From Phreatobacter stygius (GTDB taxonomy: Bacteria; Pseudomonadota; Alphaproteobacteria; Rhizobiales; Phreatobacteraceae), in the NCBI RefSeq assembly GCF_005144885.1, contig NZ_CP039690.1:5841001-5905000 (forward strand): a DNA stretch of 64,000 nt, written 5' to 3'. Below the pieces are notes generated by a model. The model was not told where the DNA came from. It made no database searches and saw only the letters and a program-made list of their open reading frames with translations. The translations under genes were made by a program, and so were the position numbers. Positions within the stretch are counted from its first letter, which is position 1. Each line of letters starts with the position of its first letter. Positions 53,626-63,565 of the stretch are shown one piece after another.

Positions 53626-54757
53626 ATGCGTGCCGACATCGTCGCCACCGCCGAGGCCATCAAGGAGTCGGTCGGACTCCTGAGGAGGCATCTTTGACTG
53701 GGATGCCTCCCAGAAGCGCCTCGCCGAACTGAACGCGCTCGCCGAGAGCAATGATCTCTGGAACGATCCGGAGAAGGCTCAGAAGGTCATGCAGGAGCGC
53801 ACCGCGCTCGACAGTCGCATGAGCGCGTTGACCGAGATCAACCGTGAGCTCTCCGACAACCTGGAACTGGCCGAAATGGCCGAGGCCGAGGCTGATGCCG
53901 CGACCTTGGACGAGGCCGCCAAGGCGCTCGTCGAGGCCCGGACCAAGGCGCAGCGCCTGCAGCTGGAAGCGCTCTTGTCGGGCGAGGCCGATTCCAACGA
54001 CACCTATCTGGAAGTCCATGCCGGCGCCGGCGGCACCGAGAGCCAGGACTGGGCCCTGATCCTCATGCGCATGTATACGCGCTGGGCCGAGCGCCGCGGC
54101 TTCAAGGTCGAGGTGCTCGAGGAGAGCCAGGGCGAAGAGGCCGGCATCAAGTCGGCCACCTTGCTGATCAAGGGCCACAATGCCTATGGCTGGCTGAAGA
54201 CGGAAGCCGGCGTCCACCGCCTGGTGCGCATTTCACCCTTCGATTCGAATGCCCGCCGCCATACCTCGTTTGCCTCGGCCACCGTCTATCCTGTCGTCGA
54301 CGACAAGATCGACATCAAGCTGAACGAGAGCGACGTGCGCATCGACACGATGCGGTCCGGCGGCGCCGGCGGCCAGCACGTCAACAAGACCGAATCGGCC
54401 GTCCGGCTGGTCCATAACCCGACCGGCGTCATGGTGGTCAGCGAAGGCTCGCGTTCACAGCATGCCAACCGGGCGGTGGCCTGGCAGATGCTGCGCGCCA
54501 AGCTTTATGAGCGGGAACTGAAGATCCGCGAAGAGGCGGCCGCCGCCGATTTCGCCGCCAAGACCGATATCGGCTGGGGCCACCAGATCCGCTCCTATGT
54601 GCTGCAGCCCTATCAGTTGGTGAAGGACCTGCGGACCGGGAAAACCTCGGGCGTGCCCTCCGACGTGCTGGATGGCGATCTCGACGGTTTCATGGAGGCG
54701 ACGCTCGCCATGCGCGCCTATGGCACCAAGGCCGGCGACACCGACGACGTCGAATGA
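53626..54757 (+). CDS. prfB: Peptide chain release factor 2 (with programmed +1 frameshift)
   Basis: RF2 terminates translation at UGA and UAA. The first 23 codons (MRADIVATAEAIKESVGLLR and so on) end in CTT followed by in-frame TGA at 53695. A +1 shift at CTTTGAC continues in the frame that ends at 54757, giving 376 residues beginning DWDASQKRL after the shift. The family tripeptide SPF (RISPFDSNARRH) recognises UGA, and GGAGGQHVNKTES carries the universal GGQ. The length is normal. It usually sits directly after mrcA in alphaproteobacteria but here lies 13.9 kb away. Confidence 0.97.
53683..53698 (+). promoter_or_regulatory. prfB programmed +1 frameshift site
   Basis: AGGAGG (53683-53688) lies 3 nt before CTTTGAC (53692-53698), the same spacing as in E. 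coli prfB. The internal Shine-Dalgarno-like sequence and slow decoding of UGA promote the shift, so RF2 level autoregulates its own synthesis. Confidence 0.95.
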
Positions 54758-54815
54758 GGCCGATGGCCCTGCCGGTGGGGCAGGGCCGATCCTGTGCCAG
54801 GTCTCATGCCTGCCG

Positions 54816-56285
54816 CTAGCGGAGAGATGGCCGGCGCTGCGCCCAGGGGCTCGCCTGTTCCAGCTCGAACGCCAGGTCGAACAGCGTCTTCTCGTTGCCG
54901 ACGCGGGCCGAGAACTGGCTGCCGATGGGCAGGCCCGACGGGCTCATGCTAAGCGGCACCGACATGGCCGGCGTGCCCGCGACGTTGTGCACCGGCGTAT
55001 AGGCGACATATTTCACCAGCCGGTCCCACATCTGCGGTCCGCCGACATCAGGGCCGAGATGGCCGAGCTCGGGCGGTTCGTCATCGACCACCGGGGTCAG
55101 CATCACGTCATAGTCGGTGAAGAAGCGGTCGAACCGGCGCGCGACCTCGGCGAAATAGGCGCCAGCCAGCTGGCCGGCATCGGCGGCCTGGGCGCGCGCA
55201 TGCGCGGCCAGGAACAGCGTCCACGGCTCCAGCACCGCCTCCGGGTCCTGGCGTTCGGTCCTGGCCTGTTGAACCGCGCGCGCCGCGCCCGCGCTCCAGG
55301 CCACCATGAAGTGCCGGAAGAACAGCTCGCCCTCGACCGGCAGCCGCGCCGGCACCACCTGATGGCCGAGGCCCGCGCAGAGCCTGGCGGTCTGTTCCAG
55401 GGCGGCCTTCACGGCGGCCGCCGGCTCATGGCCGAGGATGCCCTGGCTCGAAAAGCCGATCTTGAGGCGCCGCGCGGCCGGGTCGGCGCCGAGCGCGACG
55501 GGGGCCAGAGGCGCCGCCGCGTCCTGCCTCTGGTTCCACCCGAACAGCCGCGCGCTGTCGCGCACCGAGCGGCTGAGGCAATGGTCGACGCCGGCATCGC
55601 TCTGGCGTGAGCCGGTCATTCGGCCGCGGCTGGGCTTGAGGCCGAACAGGCCGCAGCACGAGGCCGGAATGCGGATGGAGCCGCCGCCATCGCTGGCATG
55701 CGCCATGGCCAGCATGCCCGACGCGACCACCGCCGCCGCGCCGCCGGACGAACCGCCCGGGGAGCGCCCGGGGTTCCACGGGTTGCGCGAGGGACCGAAC
55801 AGCAGCGGTTCGGTCGAGGCGTTCAGGGCGAATTCCGGCGTGTTGGTCTTGCCCAGCACGATCAGGCCTGCCGCCATCGAGCGCGCGGCGATGTCGCTGG
55901 TCGCGGCGGAGACGTGCCTGGCCAGAAGCCGCGATCCCGCGGTTCGGGGAGTGCCTTGCAGATCCAAGAGATCCTTGAGCGCATAGGGCACGCCGCCGAA
56001 AGGGCCTTCCGGCAGCGGCTGGGCGGCCGCGCGCCGGGCGCGCTCGTAAAACGATGCGACGACGGCGTTGAGCGCCGGATTGAGCCTGTCGATCCGGGCG
56101 ATGGCGGCTTCGAGGAGCTCTGCGGGCTTGACCTCGCCGCGCCGGACGAGGTCCGCCTGCGCCGTCGCATCCAGCGCGGCGAGGTCATCGTCGTGGCCGG
56201 CGGCGGCGTGCGGCAGGCCGATCGCGCCCGTGGCTGCAAGGCCGGCCATGCCGGCCCGGGTGAGAAAGCATCGTCTGTCCATCAT
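54816..56285 (-). CDS. Amidase-signature family amidase
   Basis: This 489-residue amidase has the Ser-cisSer-Lys triad: Lys in PYALKDLLDLQG (near 101), cis-Ser and Ser in the Gly/Ser-rich PGRSPGGSSGGAAAVVASG (near 170-190) and SDGGGSIRIPA near 197. A Tat-type signal, MMDRRCFLTRAGMAGLAATG, suggests export. The enzyme hydrolyses amides of unknown structure; some family members act on aryl or fatty amides. It is divergent from an AraC-type regulator 127 bp away. Nothing is missing. Confidence 0.92.
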   Translation of the reverse strand: MMDRRCFLTRAGMAGLAATGAIGLPHAAAGHDDDLAALDATAQADLVRRGEVKPAELLEAAIARIDRLNPALNAVVASFYERARRAAAQPLPEGPFGGVPYALKDLLDLQGTPRTAGSRLLARHVSAATSDIAARSMAAGLIVLGKTNTPEFALNASTEPLLFGPSRNPWNPGRSPGGSSGGAAAVVASGMLAMAHASDGGGSIRIPASCCGLFGLKPSRGRMTGSRQSDAGVDHCLSRSVRDSARLFGWNQRQDAAAPLAPVALGADPAARRLKIGFSSQGILGHEPAAAVKAALEQTARLCAGLGHQVVPARLPVEGELFFRHFMVAWSAGAARAVQQARTERQDPEAVLEPWTLFLAAHARAQAADAGQLAGAYFAEVARRFDRFFTDYDVMLTPVVDDEPPELGHLGPDVGGPQMWDRLVKYVAYTPVHNVAGTPAMSVPLSMSPSGLPIGSQFSARVGNEKTLFDLAFELEQASPWAQRRPSLR

Positions 56286-56412
56286 GGCGCCTCACGTGTC
56301 GGAGGCGGCCTTTCTGGCAGGGTGAGACGGCGCCGGCTTGTATGGCGGTGCCACGCCGTCTAATTCTCCAGGGCGGGCCGGATTGATCAGAGCGGCCCAG
56401 CCGCGGGCCGTC

Positions 56413-57228
56413 ATGACGCGCTGGAAGAGCTATCACCTGCTTGGCGCGTCGCTCGATCCGGGGCCGCAGGAGCCGCGCCGGTTGTTCGCCTGGTCGGTCA
56501 ATCGTGTGGTGAACGGCTTCATCGACGACGCGGACTATCATCAGGCCGCGGCGCGCGCGGCCCGCGGGCGCACCACGCCCGGGCGGCTGGAGCGGCAGAT
56601 GACGCCGCTGATCGCGCTGGACGCCAATCCGATCGCCGAACTGATGCGCACCGCCCCCGACCTGGCGAGCTTCGAGCGGCGCTGGAACGGCTTCAACCGA
56701 TCGGCGCCGCTGGGCGTCGATACCTCCCTGTCGGCCGACGGGACCGTCCGCCTGCATCGCGCGGTTCGCTCGGCGGAAGCGGACAGTGCATTCCGCGCGC
56801 AGGTCATCGCCACCTGCGTCGGGCTCATCCTTCCCTCGGCTCAAGCCGCGGCGCGCGGGATCGACGACGCCAGGCGGCTGGCCGTCAATGCGCGCCTGCT
56901 CGATGGCGCCTGCGCCGGCCTGGTCGATCTGGTCGACTGCCTCTATGCGGAGCCGGCCGCCAGTCTTGCCGACTGCATCGCGGCGCTCGGCTGCGCCCGG
57001 CGGACGCTGCAGCGCGACCTGGCGCGCGCCGGCCTGAGCTTCAGCGCCTTGCGCCAGGCCATTCGCCTGACCATTGCCGGCCATGCCATCAGAACGGCGA
57101 GCGGCTCGCTCACGATGATCGCCCAGACGGCGGGATTTTTCGATTCGGCGCATCTGGTACACGCCTGGCGACAGGCCTGCGGCATCACGCCGTCGGATTA
57201 TCGTCGTCTTGCGTCGGTCGCGGCCTGA
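56413..57228 (+). CDS. AraC-family transcriptional regulator
   Basis: This 271-residue regulator has a C-terminal AraC DNA-binding region (about 185-268) with two helix-turn-helices: SLADCIAALGCARRTLQRDL and SLTMIAQTAGFFDSAHLVHA, followed by ITPSDYRRL. The N-terminal 180 residues do not resemble a cupin sensor that I recognise. The ATG at 56413 is chosen because upstream codons read as non-coding. It likely controls the divergent amidase. Confidence 0.85.
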   Translation: MTRWKSYHLLGASLDPGPQEPRRLFAWSVNRVVNGFIDDADYHQAAARAARGRTTPGRLERQMTPLIALDANPIAELMRTAPDLASFERRWNGFNRSAPLGVDTSLSADGTVRLHRAVRSAEADSAFRAQVIATCVGLILPSAQAAARGIDDARRLAVNARLLDGACAGLVDLVDCLYAEPAASLADCIAALGCARRTLQRDLARAGLSFSALRQAIRLTIAGHAIRTASGSLTMIAQTAGFFDSAHLVHAWRQACGITPSDYRRLASVAA

Positions 57229-57340
57229 AGACGGGCCATGTGTTCGGGGGTACGTCGCCCTTCTGCAACACCCATTCGCCATGAATTAAGGGAGCGGCGC
57301 GCGACATGACGGAAGCGTGGCGCGGACCCATGTCATGGCC

Positions 57341-58696
57341 TCACTCGGCGCTGGCGAGCCGCAACCCGGCGCGCAGGAACCGCAAGGGGTCGACGGCTTC
57401 GCCGTTGATCCGGGTCTCGTAATGCAGATGCGGGCCGGTCGAGCGGCCGGTGGAACCGACCCGGCCGACCCGGTGATTGGCGCGGACCATGTCGCCGACC
57501 GAGACGTCGATGCGCGACAGATGGGCGTAGCGTGTCGAAATGCCGTTGCCGTGGTCGAGCTCCACCATCAGGCCGTAACCGCCCATGGTGCTGGCATGGG
57601 TGACCTTGCCGGCGGCGGTGGCGCGCGCCGCTTCGCCGGTGGCCGCGCGAAAATCGATGCCGGAATGCATGGCCCAGGTGCGCAGGAACGGGTCGAGACG
57701 GGGGCCGAAGCCGGATGACTGCTCCAGGTCGCCGGCATGCGGCCGGCCGAGCGGGATGGTCGCGGCGAGCCGGTTCAGCCGATCATGATCGCGGATCACC
57801 GCCTGCAGCCGGAAGACCTGGCGCTCGAACGGCGAGGCTTCGGCGCGCGGCTCGGCGATCGGCAGGAACGGGCCGCCGGTGCCGCCGGCGCTGCGCTCGG
57901 GCGCCTGGGCCAGCCGCGCCTGGTCGAGGCCGAGATCGGTGAGCACGGCGCGGATCCGTCGGGCCTGGCGCTCGGCGCGGGTCTCCAGCGTCTGCAATTC
58001 GGTCTGCTGGGCGAGCTCGACCTGTTCCAGCGACTGTTCGACCCGGGCGATGACATCGGCCTTGGGCGGCGCAGCCGACGGCAGCGAGGCCAGCCGGAAG
58101 TGCGGCGCTTCGGTTGCGGCACGGACCGGCTGGACACGCGATTCGAGCCGCGACTGGCGTTCGACCGGCGGCGCCAGGCGCAGCGTGTCGCCGACCGGCA
58201 GCGGGCGCGCCTCGGGGAGGGGCGGCGGCGAGGCCGCAGGCTGGCCCGCCGGACGGCCGCGCGGCGATCCGGCCGCTTCCGACATCGAGGCGACGATCGA
58301 CTGGCGGCTTTCCAGGATCGCCTGGCGCCGGGCGATCTGGTCGACCCGTCGCTCGACCTCGCTCTGGTCGACCATCTGCCGGCTGGTGAAGCGGTCGAGC
58401 TGCGCGCGCAAGTCGCGGATGCGGTCCTCATAGGCATATTGCACCGCCGCCTGGCGGTTCATGAGCCCGCTCAGGATGTCGTCCTTGAACACCAGGTAAC
58501 TGCTCACCGCAGCGCCCCAGATGCCCAGCGCCACCGTCAGCCCGCCGAGCGCGCCGCAAGCGAGATAGGACAGCGACGCGGATTTCAGCCCGGCCTTGCT
58601 GCGCCAGACGAAGGTGATCGAGCCCTTGGGGATCGGCGCCCGCCGGCTCGCATCGTGAGCGGGCGGGGCATGATGGAGGCGGTCATTCCGTGACAT
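57341..58696 (-). CDS. M23 family peptidoglycan metalloendopeptidase
   Basis: This 451-residue protein has one membrane anchor (about 45-65, LACGALGGLTVALGIWGAAV) and a long coiled-coil region (about 85-140 and 215-260). A C-terminal LytM/Peptidase_M23 domain (about 330-445) retains the zinc ligands in HSGIDFRAATGEA, and GPHLHYETRING gives the HxH motif; RYAHLSRI holds the catalytic His. All ligands are present, so it may be an active D,D-endopeptidase rather than an EnvC-type activator. ATG at 58696 is preferred over one 12 codons earlier. The gene is single, with a repeat-containing 341-bp region upstream. Confidence 0.92.
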   Translation of the reverse strand: MSRNDRLHHAPPAHDASRRAPIPKGSITFVWRSKAGLKSASLSYLACGALGGLTVALGIWGAAVSSYLVFKDDILSGLMNRQAAVQYAYEDRIRDLRAQLDRFTSRQMVDQSEVERRVDQIARRQAILESRQSIVASMSEAAGSPRGRPAGQPAASPPPLPEARPLPVGDTLRLAPPVERQSRLESRVQPVRAATEAPHFRLASLPSAAPPKADVIARVEQSLEQVELAQQTELQTLETRAERQARRIRAVLTDLGLDQARLAQAPERSAGGTGGPFLPIAEPRAEASPFERQVFRLQAVIRDHDRLNRLAATIPLGRPHAGDLEQSSGFGPRLDPFLRTWAMHSGIDFRAATGEAARATAAGKVTHASTMGGYGLMVELDHGNGISTRYAHLSRIDVSVGDMVRANHRVGRVGSTGRSTGPHLHYETRINGEAVDPLRFLRAGLRLASAE

Positions 58697-58773
58697 CGGC
58701 GAACGATTCCGTACGCGAACGAGACACTGCATTACCGCCGATTAAGGTTAACGAAGCGTCGCCAAGGTTGCAG

Positions 58774-58843
58774 GCTTGGGATGTCGGGCTTGGGATGTCG
58801 GGCTTGGGATGTCGGGCTTGGGATGTCGGGCTTGGGATGTCGG
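58774..58843. repeat. Five 14-bp tandem repeats (minisatellite)
   Basis: GGCTTGGGATGTCG is repeated five times without a mismatch, then a partial copy. It lies upstream of the M23 peptidase gene (58697-59037 has no gene). The unit is short and unspaced, so this is not CRISPR. Perfect identity implies recent slippage and possible copy-number variation. Confidence 0.93.
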
Positions 58844-59037
58844 GCTGCGGGCGAATGGCTTGGGGCGGCCACGTCATTGTCATGACCGAGGCGGGCAGGG
58901 ACCGGCGCCGGCTGATGGGGCCGGTCCAGGCCGCCGCCGCCGAAGAGGTGGTCGGCGGCGGCTGTCCGAGGGCGAAATGGCGATGCTCGACCGGCTCCTG
59001 GCGCGCCTGGTCGGCAAGTCCGGCTGCGGGGCCGGCG

Positions 59038-59502
59038 CTAGAGCTCGATCGCCGCCGCCAGCACCTCCTCGGCATGCCCCTTGACCCGGACCTTGGGCCA
59101 GATTCGGGCGATCCTGCCGTCGGGACCGACCAGGAAGGTCGTCCGCTCGATGCCCATATATTTGCGCCCATACATGGATTTCTCGCCCCAGACGCCATAG
59201 GCGTCGAGCGTATCGAGGCCCTCGTCGGTCGCCAGCTTGATGCCGAGATCGTATTTCGCCTGGAACTTGTCGATCGCCTTCACCGGGTCATGCGAAATGC
59301 CGAGCACGGTGGTGCCGGCCTTGTCGAAATCCGCCTTCAGCCGGGTGAAATCCTGGGCCTGGACGGTGCAGGCCTCGGTATTGGCCTTGGGATAAAAATA
59401 GACGACGACCTTGCTGCCGCGCAGCTCGGAAAGCCTCGCCGTGCCGCCGCGGTCGGCGGGAAGCGAGAAGTCCGGAGCCAGGTCGCCAGTCGAAAGGGCC
59501 AT
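59038..59502 (-). CDS. bcp: Thioredoxin-fold peroxiredoxin (BCP type), 1-Cys
   Basis: This 154-residue peroxiredoxin reduces peroxides. The peroxidatic Cys45 lies in FYPKANTEACTVQAQDF. The usual resolving Cys five residues later is Gln50, and the protein has no other Cys. The enzyme must therefore use a 1-Cys route with an external thiol, unlike canonical BCP. Other family motifs (VLGISHDPV, IERTTFLVGPDGRI) are intact. It is divergent from the DUF3971 protein gene. Confidence 0.93.
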   Translation of the reverse strand: MALSTGDLAPDFSLPADRGGTARLSELRGSKVVVYFYPKANTEACTVQAQDFTRLKADFDKAGTTVLGISHDPVKAIDKFQAKYDLGIKLATDEGLDTLDAYGVWGEKSMYGRKYMGIERTTFLVGPDGRIARIWPKVRVKGHAEEVLAAAIEL

Positions 59503-59766
59503 GATGCCTTCCTTTTGTCAGGTTTGTAGGAGAGTGTGCGCGCGGTTCTCAGGCGCCCTGTTCGGGCCCGACGACGGAATCCCACGAAGTTCTCGTGATT
59601 TTCCCGAAGGCCCGCGAAGTGGTGGTGGACCGATTTTACTGGTCCGCTCTTGCGATTCGTGGCCAACGTTCGGTTAACAGGGCGTGGGCAGAATGGAACA
59701 ATGGGCGCAACCGCGCCACAACAAGCCGCAGGCCTAGAGGGTCGCTGAAGTGGGGGAAGAGCTGGA

Positions 59767-62700
59767 ATGGAGATGGGTGCCGACCAGGGCCGCGTTTGCG
59801 CGTCCGGGTCCGTTCGAACGGGCCGGTTTGCTGCATTGTGGGTCAATCGGCGCGTTCCGCCGTTCCTGTCCGGCTGGCTGAGCCGGCGCTGGTCGACCCG
59901 TCGACGCGTCGCCGTCGGCCTTTTTGCCGCAGTTCTCCTGGCGCTGGCCACCCCTTGCGCTTTCCTGGCCTGGCAGATCCATCGCGGCGGCGGCGTGGCG
60001 CTGGACATGCTCACGCCTTGGATCGCCCATTCCTTGTCGAGCCAGCTCGGCGAGGGCCGCACCGTCACCATCGGCTCGGCCGTCGCCGCGCGTGACCCCT
60101 CCGGCCGGGTCGAGGTCGAAGCCCAGGATGTCACCATTCTCGACGCCGATGGCCGGCGAATCATTTCCATGCCGCGCGTTGCGCTCGGCCTCGACGGCAT
60201 GCCGCTGTTCGGCCGCCCCTCGGTGCGCCGCATCGATCTGGTCGGCGCCTCGGTCGCCTTGAAGGTTGGCGAGGACGGCCAGATCGCCTTCGCCGCCGGC
60301 CAGTTCCGCGCGGGTCCGGGCGCCGAACGGCCCCAGCCGGAAGCCGAGGCCGGCCGTGCGCCGCAGGCCGAACTCACCTCCAACCTGCCCGAGCCGGAAA
60401 TGTCGCCGTTTCGCCGGCTGGGCATCTGGCTCGACCTGATCGAGAAATCCGGCCTGGACGGCCATCGCCTGGTCGGTATCGGGTTGCGCAACGGCACGGT
60501 GATCGTCGACGACGTCCGTTCCGGCAAACGCTTCATCTTCGGCGGCATCGATTTCGATCTCGCTGCGCCGCATGACGGCGGCTTGACGCTGGGGGTCGGT
60601 GCCTCCGGTTCGGGCGCCCGCTGGACATCGACGGCCTTGATCACGGCGCGTGACGGCGAGGGCCGGCGCAAGATCGACCTGGTGATGGCCGGCTTGTCGC
60701 CGCGCGATCTGAGCCTCGCCCTGCAGCATCCGGAAGTGTTCCATGCCGACACGCCGATCTCCGGTTCGCTGAGCGCCATGCTCGACGCATCGGGCGATCC
60801 ATCCGGCTTTTTCGGCCGGGTGGTGCTCGGCGCCGGCACGGTCGGCGACCTGAACAATCCGGAGATGCGCATCGGCATCGATCACGCCGCCGCCGATGTC
60901 CGTTGGCAGGCCGGCACGCGCGGCCTCAGCGTCGAGCGGGTGCAGATCGCCGCCGGCCAGAACCGCGGCGAGCTGAACGGAACGGTCTGGGCGCCGGCCA
61001 ATCCGGGCGAGCCGCTGGTCGTCGAGATCGCCAAGGCGACCACGGTTGCCGCCTTGCTGAACCCGCACGAACCGCCGGTGCCGATCGGCCTGACCAATTC
61101 CCGCTTCGTCTACCAGCCGGAGAGCCGGGTGCTGTCGATCGAGCGGATGAACATCGACCAGGGTGCCGAGACGGTCGCGACCGTCACCGGCCAGGCGGTG
61201 CTGACCAATGCGGCGCCGGCGGTGTCGCTGCGTGTCAGTGCCGGGCGCATGCCGCTGGCGCAGGCGGTCAAGCTGTGGCCGCGCATCACCAACCCCTATG
61301 TCCGGGACTGGGTGGTCGACAACATGTCCGGCGGCACGGCCGAGGACACCACCATCCGGCTCGAGATCGCCGAAGGCCAGCTCGCCACCATGCCGGTGCT
61401 GCTGGAGCCGGACGCGCTGCTGGTGCAGTCGAAGCTGCGCGGCACCTCGCTCAAATTGCTGCCCAACCTGTCGCCGCTGAAGGAGGCCGATATCGACGTG
61501 CTGGTCGACGGCCAGGCGACACGCCTGTCCGTGCTGCGCGGCACGGTCGAGCCGGCGCCGGGCAGGCGGCTGACGCTCAGCCAGGGCACATTCGCGATCG
61601 CCGAGCACCGGGTCGCCGATCCGCAGTCGGCCAGCCGCTTCCGCCTCGAAGGCTCGGCCGACGCCGCCTTCGCCCTGCTGGGCCAGGAGGCGTTCAAGGG
61701 CGCTGCGACCGGGCCGACGCTGCCGACCGGACCGGTGCGCGGCAATGTGGTGGCCAATGTCACCGTCAACGTGCCGATCACCGACAAGCTGCAACAGAGC
61801 CAGATCGACTATCGGGTCGAGGCGGATTTCTCCGCCTTCTCGGGCGACAAGGTTTTTGGCGAGATGCGGGTCGACAATGCCAGTTTCAAGGTCGTCACCA
61901 CGCCGCGCGATTTCCTGATGCGCGGCGAGGGCAGGCTTGGCGGCGCCCAGGCCAATTTCGAGTATCGCAAGCCCCGGCCCGACGCCAAGCCGGTGATCCG
62001 CCTGACCGCCACGCTCGATGACGCCGGCCGCAGCCGCCTCGGCCTGAATATTGGCGCCCGCGTGGTCGGGCCGACGCCGCTCAAGGTGACGACCGAAGGC
62101 GATGATTCCGGCCGCTACACGGTGGAGGCCGATCTGACCCAGGCCGCGCTCGCCGAACTGCTGCCCGGCTGGAACAAGCCGAGGGGGCAGGCCGCCAAGG
62201 CCCGTTTCGTGGCTGTCGAGACCGATGACGGCTGGCGCCTGGAGGACATGGTGGTGGAAGGCCGCGGCGTGCTGGTGCGCGGCTCGGCCGTGCTCGACAA
62301 CAGCGGCGGCCTCGTCTCCGGTCTGTTCCCGGCCTATAACCTGTCCGACGGCGACCGGATCAATATCCGGGTCGAACGCGCCGGCTCCGGCCACAAGGTG
62401 ACGGTGCGCGGCGAGATGATGGACGCGCGCCAATTGCTGCGCCAGATGACCGAGGCGCCGCGCCCAGGTGGCGGCACCGGCCCGGGCCAGAGCGGCGAAC
62501 TCGAGATCGACATGAAGGCCAATGCCATTGCCGGCGGCAATGGCGAGGTCATCCGCCAGTTCGAGCTGCGCACGGTGAAGCGCGGCTCCGACATCCGCGT
62601 GCTCGCTGCCAGCGGCCGGGTCGGACGCAACGCCCCCTTCGCCGTCGAATTGCGCGGCCAGGGCGCCGGCCAGCGCCTGGTGGTGAGTTCGGGCGACGCC

Positions 62701-63303
62701 GGGGCGACGCTCCGCTTCCTCGACCTCTGGGGCACGCTGCAGGGCGGTGACCTGGCGCTCGTCATGACGCCGGCCCAGGCCGATGGCAGTATTCGCGAGG
62801 GCAATATCGAGATCACCAATTTCGCCATTCGGGGCGACCGGGCCATTGCCGGCATGGTGGCGGCGGCCGGCGAGGCCCCCGGTGCGGCCCGCGCGCAGCA
62901 GCCGAACGACGCCTTCGCTTTTTCCAGGCTGCGCGCCGGGTTCACGCGCGCCCAGGGCAAGGTGACGGTCAGCGACGGCCTGCTCTGGGGCGCGGCGATC
63001 GGCGCCACCGTCGAGGGTGAATTCGACACCGGCCGGGATCGTCTCCGGCTGCGCGGCACCTATGTCCCGGCTTATGCCTTGAACAATCTGTTCGCCCGCA
63101 TCCCGGTTCTTGGCTTTTTCCTCGGCGGCGCGCCGGATGAGGGTGTCATCGGCATCACCTATGAGATCGCCGGCCAGGTCAGTCAGCCCAAGCTGACGGT
63201 CAATCCGCTTTCGGCGGTGGCCCCGGGTTTCCTGCGCAAGATGTTCGAGTTCCGCGGCCGCAGCGTCGTTCGCTCGGACGAGCAGGGCGGCGCCATTCGC
63301 TGA
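59767..63303 (+). CDS. DUF3971/AsmA-like large envelope protein (YhdP type)
   Basis: This 1,178-residue protein has a single N-terminal anchor (about 48-68, VAVGLFAAVLLALATPCAFLAW) followed by a very long beta-rich periplasmic region. The DUF3971 domain lies in the first half (about 250-700) and an AsmA_2-like C-terminal domain at about 850-1150, ending with LWGAAIGATVEGEFDTGRDRLRLRGTYVPAYALNNLFARIPVLGFFLGG, a hallmark of the family. YhdP/TamB-type proteins form long hydrophobic grooves that help move phospholipids to the outer membrane. The role here is by homology. No truncation is seen. Confidence 0.9.
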   Translation: MEMGADQGRVCASGSVRTGRFAALWVNRRVPPFLSGWLSRRWSTRRRVAVGLFAAVLLALATPCAFLAWQIHRGGGVALDMLTPWIAHSLSSQLGEGRTVTIGSAVAARDPSGRVEVEAQDVTILDADGRRIISMPRVALGLDGMPLFGRPSVRRIDLVGASVALKVGEDGQIAFAAGQFRAGPGAERPQPEAEAGRAPQAELTSNLPEPEMSPFRRLGIWLDLIEKSGLDGHRLVGIGLRNGTVIVDDVRSGKRFIFGGIDFDLAAPHDGGLTLGVGASGSGARWTSTALITARDGEGRRKIDLVMAGLSPRDLSLALQHPEVFHADTPISGSLSAMLDASGDPSGFFGRVVLGAGTVGDLNNPEMRIGIDHAAADVRWQAGTRGLSVERVQIAAGQNRGELNGTVWAPANPGEPLVVEIAKATTVAALLNPHEPPVPIGLTNSRFVYQPESRVLSIERMNIDQGAETVATVTGQAVLTNAAPAVSLRVSAGRMPLAQAVKLWPRITNPYVRDWVVDNMSGGTAEDTTIRLEIAEGQLATMPVLLEPDALLVQSKLRGTSLKLLPNLSPLKEADIDVLVDGQATRLSVLRGTVEPAPGRRLTLSQGTFAIAEHRVADPQSASRFRLEGSADAAFALLGQEAFKGAATGPTLPTGPVRGNVVANVTVNVPITDKLQQSQIDYRVEADFSAFSGDKVFGEMRVDNASFKVVTTPRDFLMRGEGRLGGAQANFEYRKPRPDAKPVIRLTATLDDAGRSRLGLNIGARVVGPTPLKVTTEGDDSGRYTVEADLTQAALAELLPGWNKPRGQAAKARFVAVETDDGWRLEDMVVEGRGVLVRGSAVLDNSGGLVSGLFPAYNLSDGDRINIRVERAGSGHKVTVRGEMMDARQLLRQMTEAPRPGGGTGPGQSGELEIDMKANAIAGGNGEVIRQFELRTVKRGSDIRVLAASGRVGRNAPFAVELRGQGAGQRLVVSSGDAGATLRFLDLWGTLQGGDLALVMTPAQADGSIREGNIEITNFAIRGDRAIAGMVAAAGEAPGAARAQQPNDAFAFSRLRAGFTRAQGKVTVSDGLLWGAAIGATVEGEFDTGRDRLRLRGTYVPAYALNNLFARIPVLGFFLGGAPDEGVIGITYEIAGQVSQPKLTVNPLSAVAPGFLRKMFEFRGRSVVRSDEQGGAIR

Positions 63304-63565
63304 CGGGCTTTGCCCGCGGCCGCCCTTCTCCATGGCGTCCAAGCGAATAAATGCTGTTATTGATGGACCTTATGGCGCTTTCTTCAGGTTGAGATCTGGC
63401 GCCCGCGCGTGAACGGGCGCGGCGGGGCCGTGCGCGATGGGCGCCGCACGGGACGCGCCCATGCCCGCTTCGTCCGTGACCATTGGGCGTGTCGGCGGCG
63501 GCCATGCCCATGCCGTGGCCCTGGCCCAAGGCATGGCCGACGCGGCGGCTGAGCGCTCGAATGGT

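Noticed and set aside
58774-58843. Possible CRISPR array
   Set aside because: Repeats are 14 bp, head-to-tail and without spacers; there are no cas genes.
59734-63342. 1,200-codon minus-strand frame opposite the DUF3971 gene
   Set aside because: Antisense shadow; His/Gln/Arg-rich low-complexity translation, while the plus strand has a signal anchor and family motifs.
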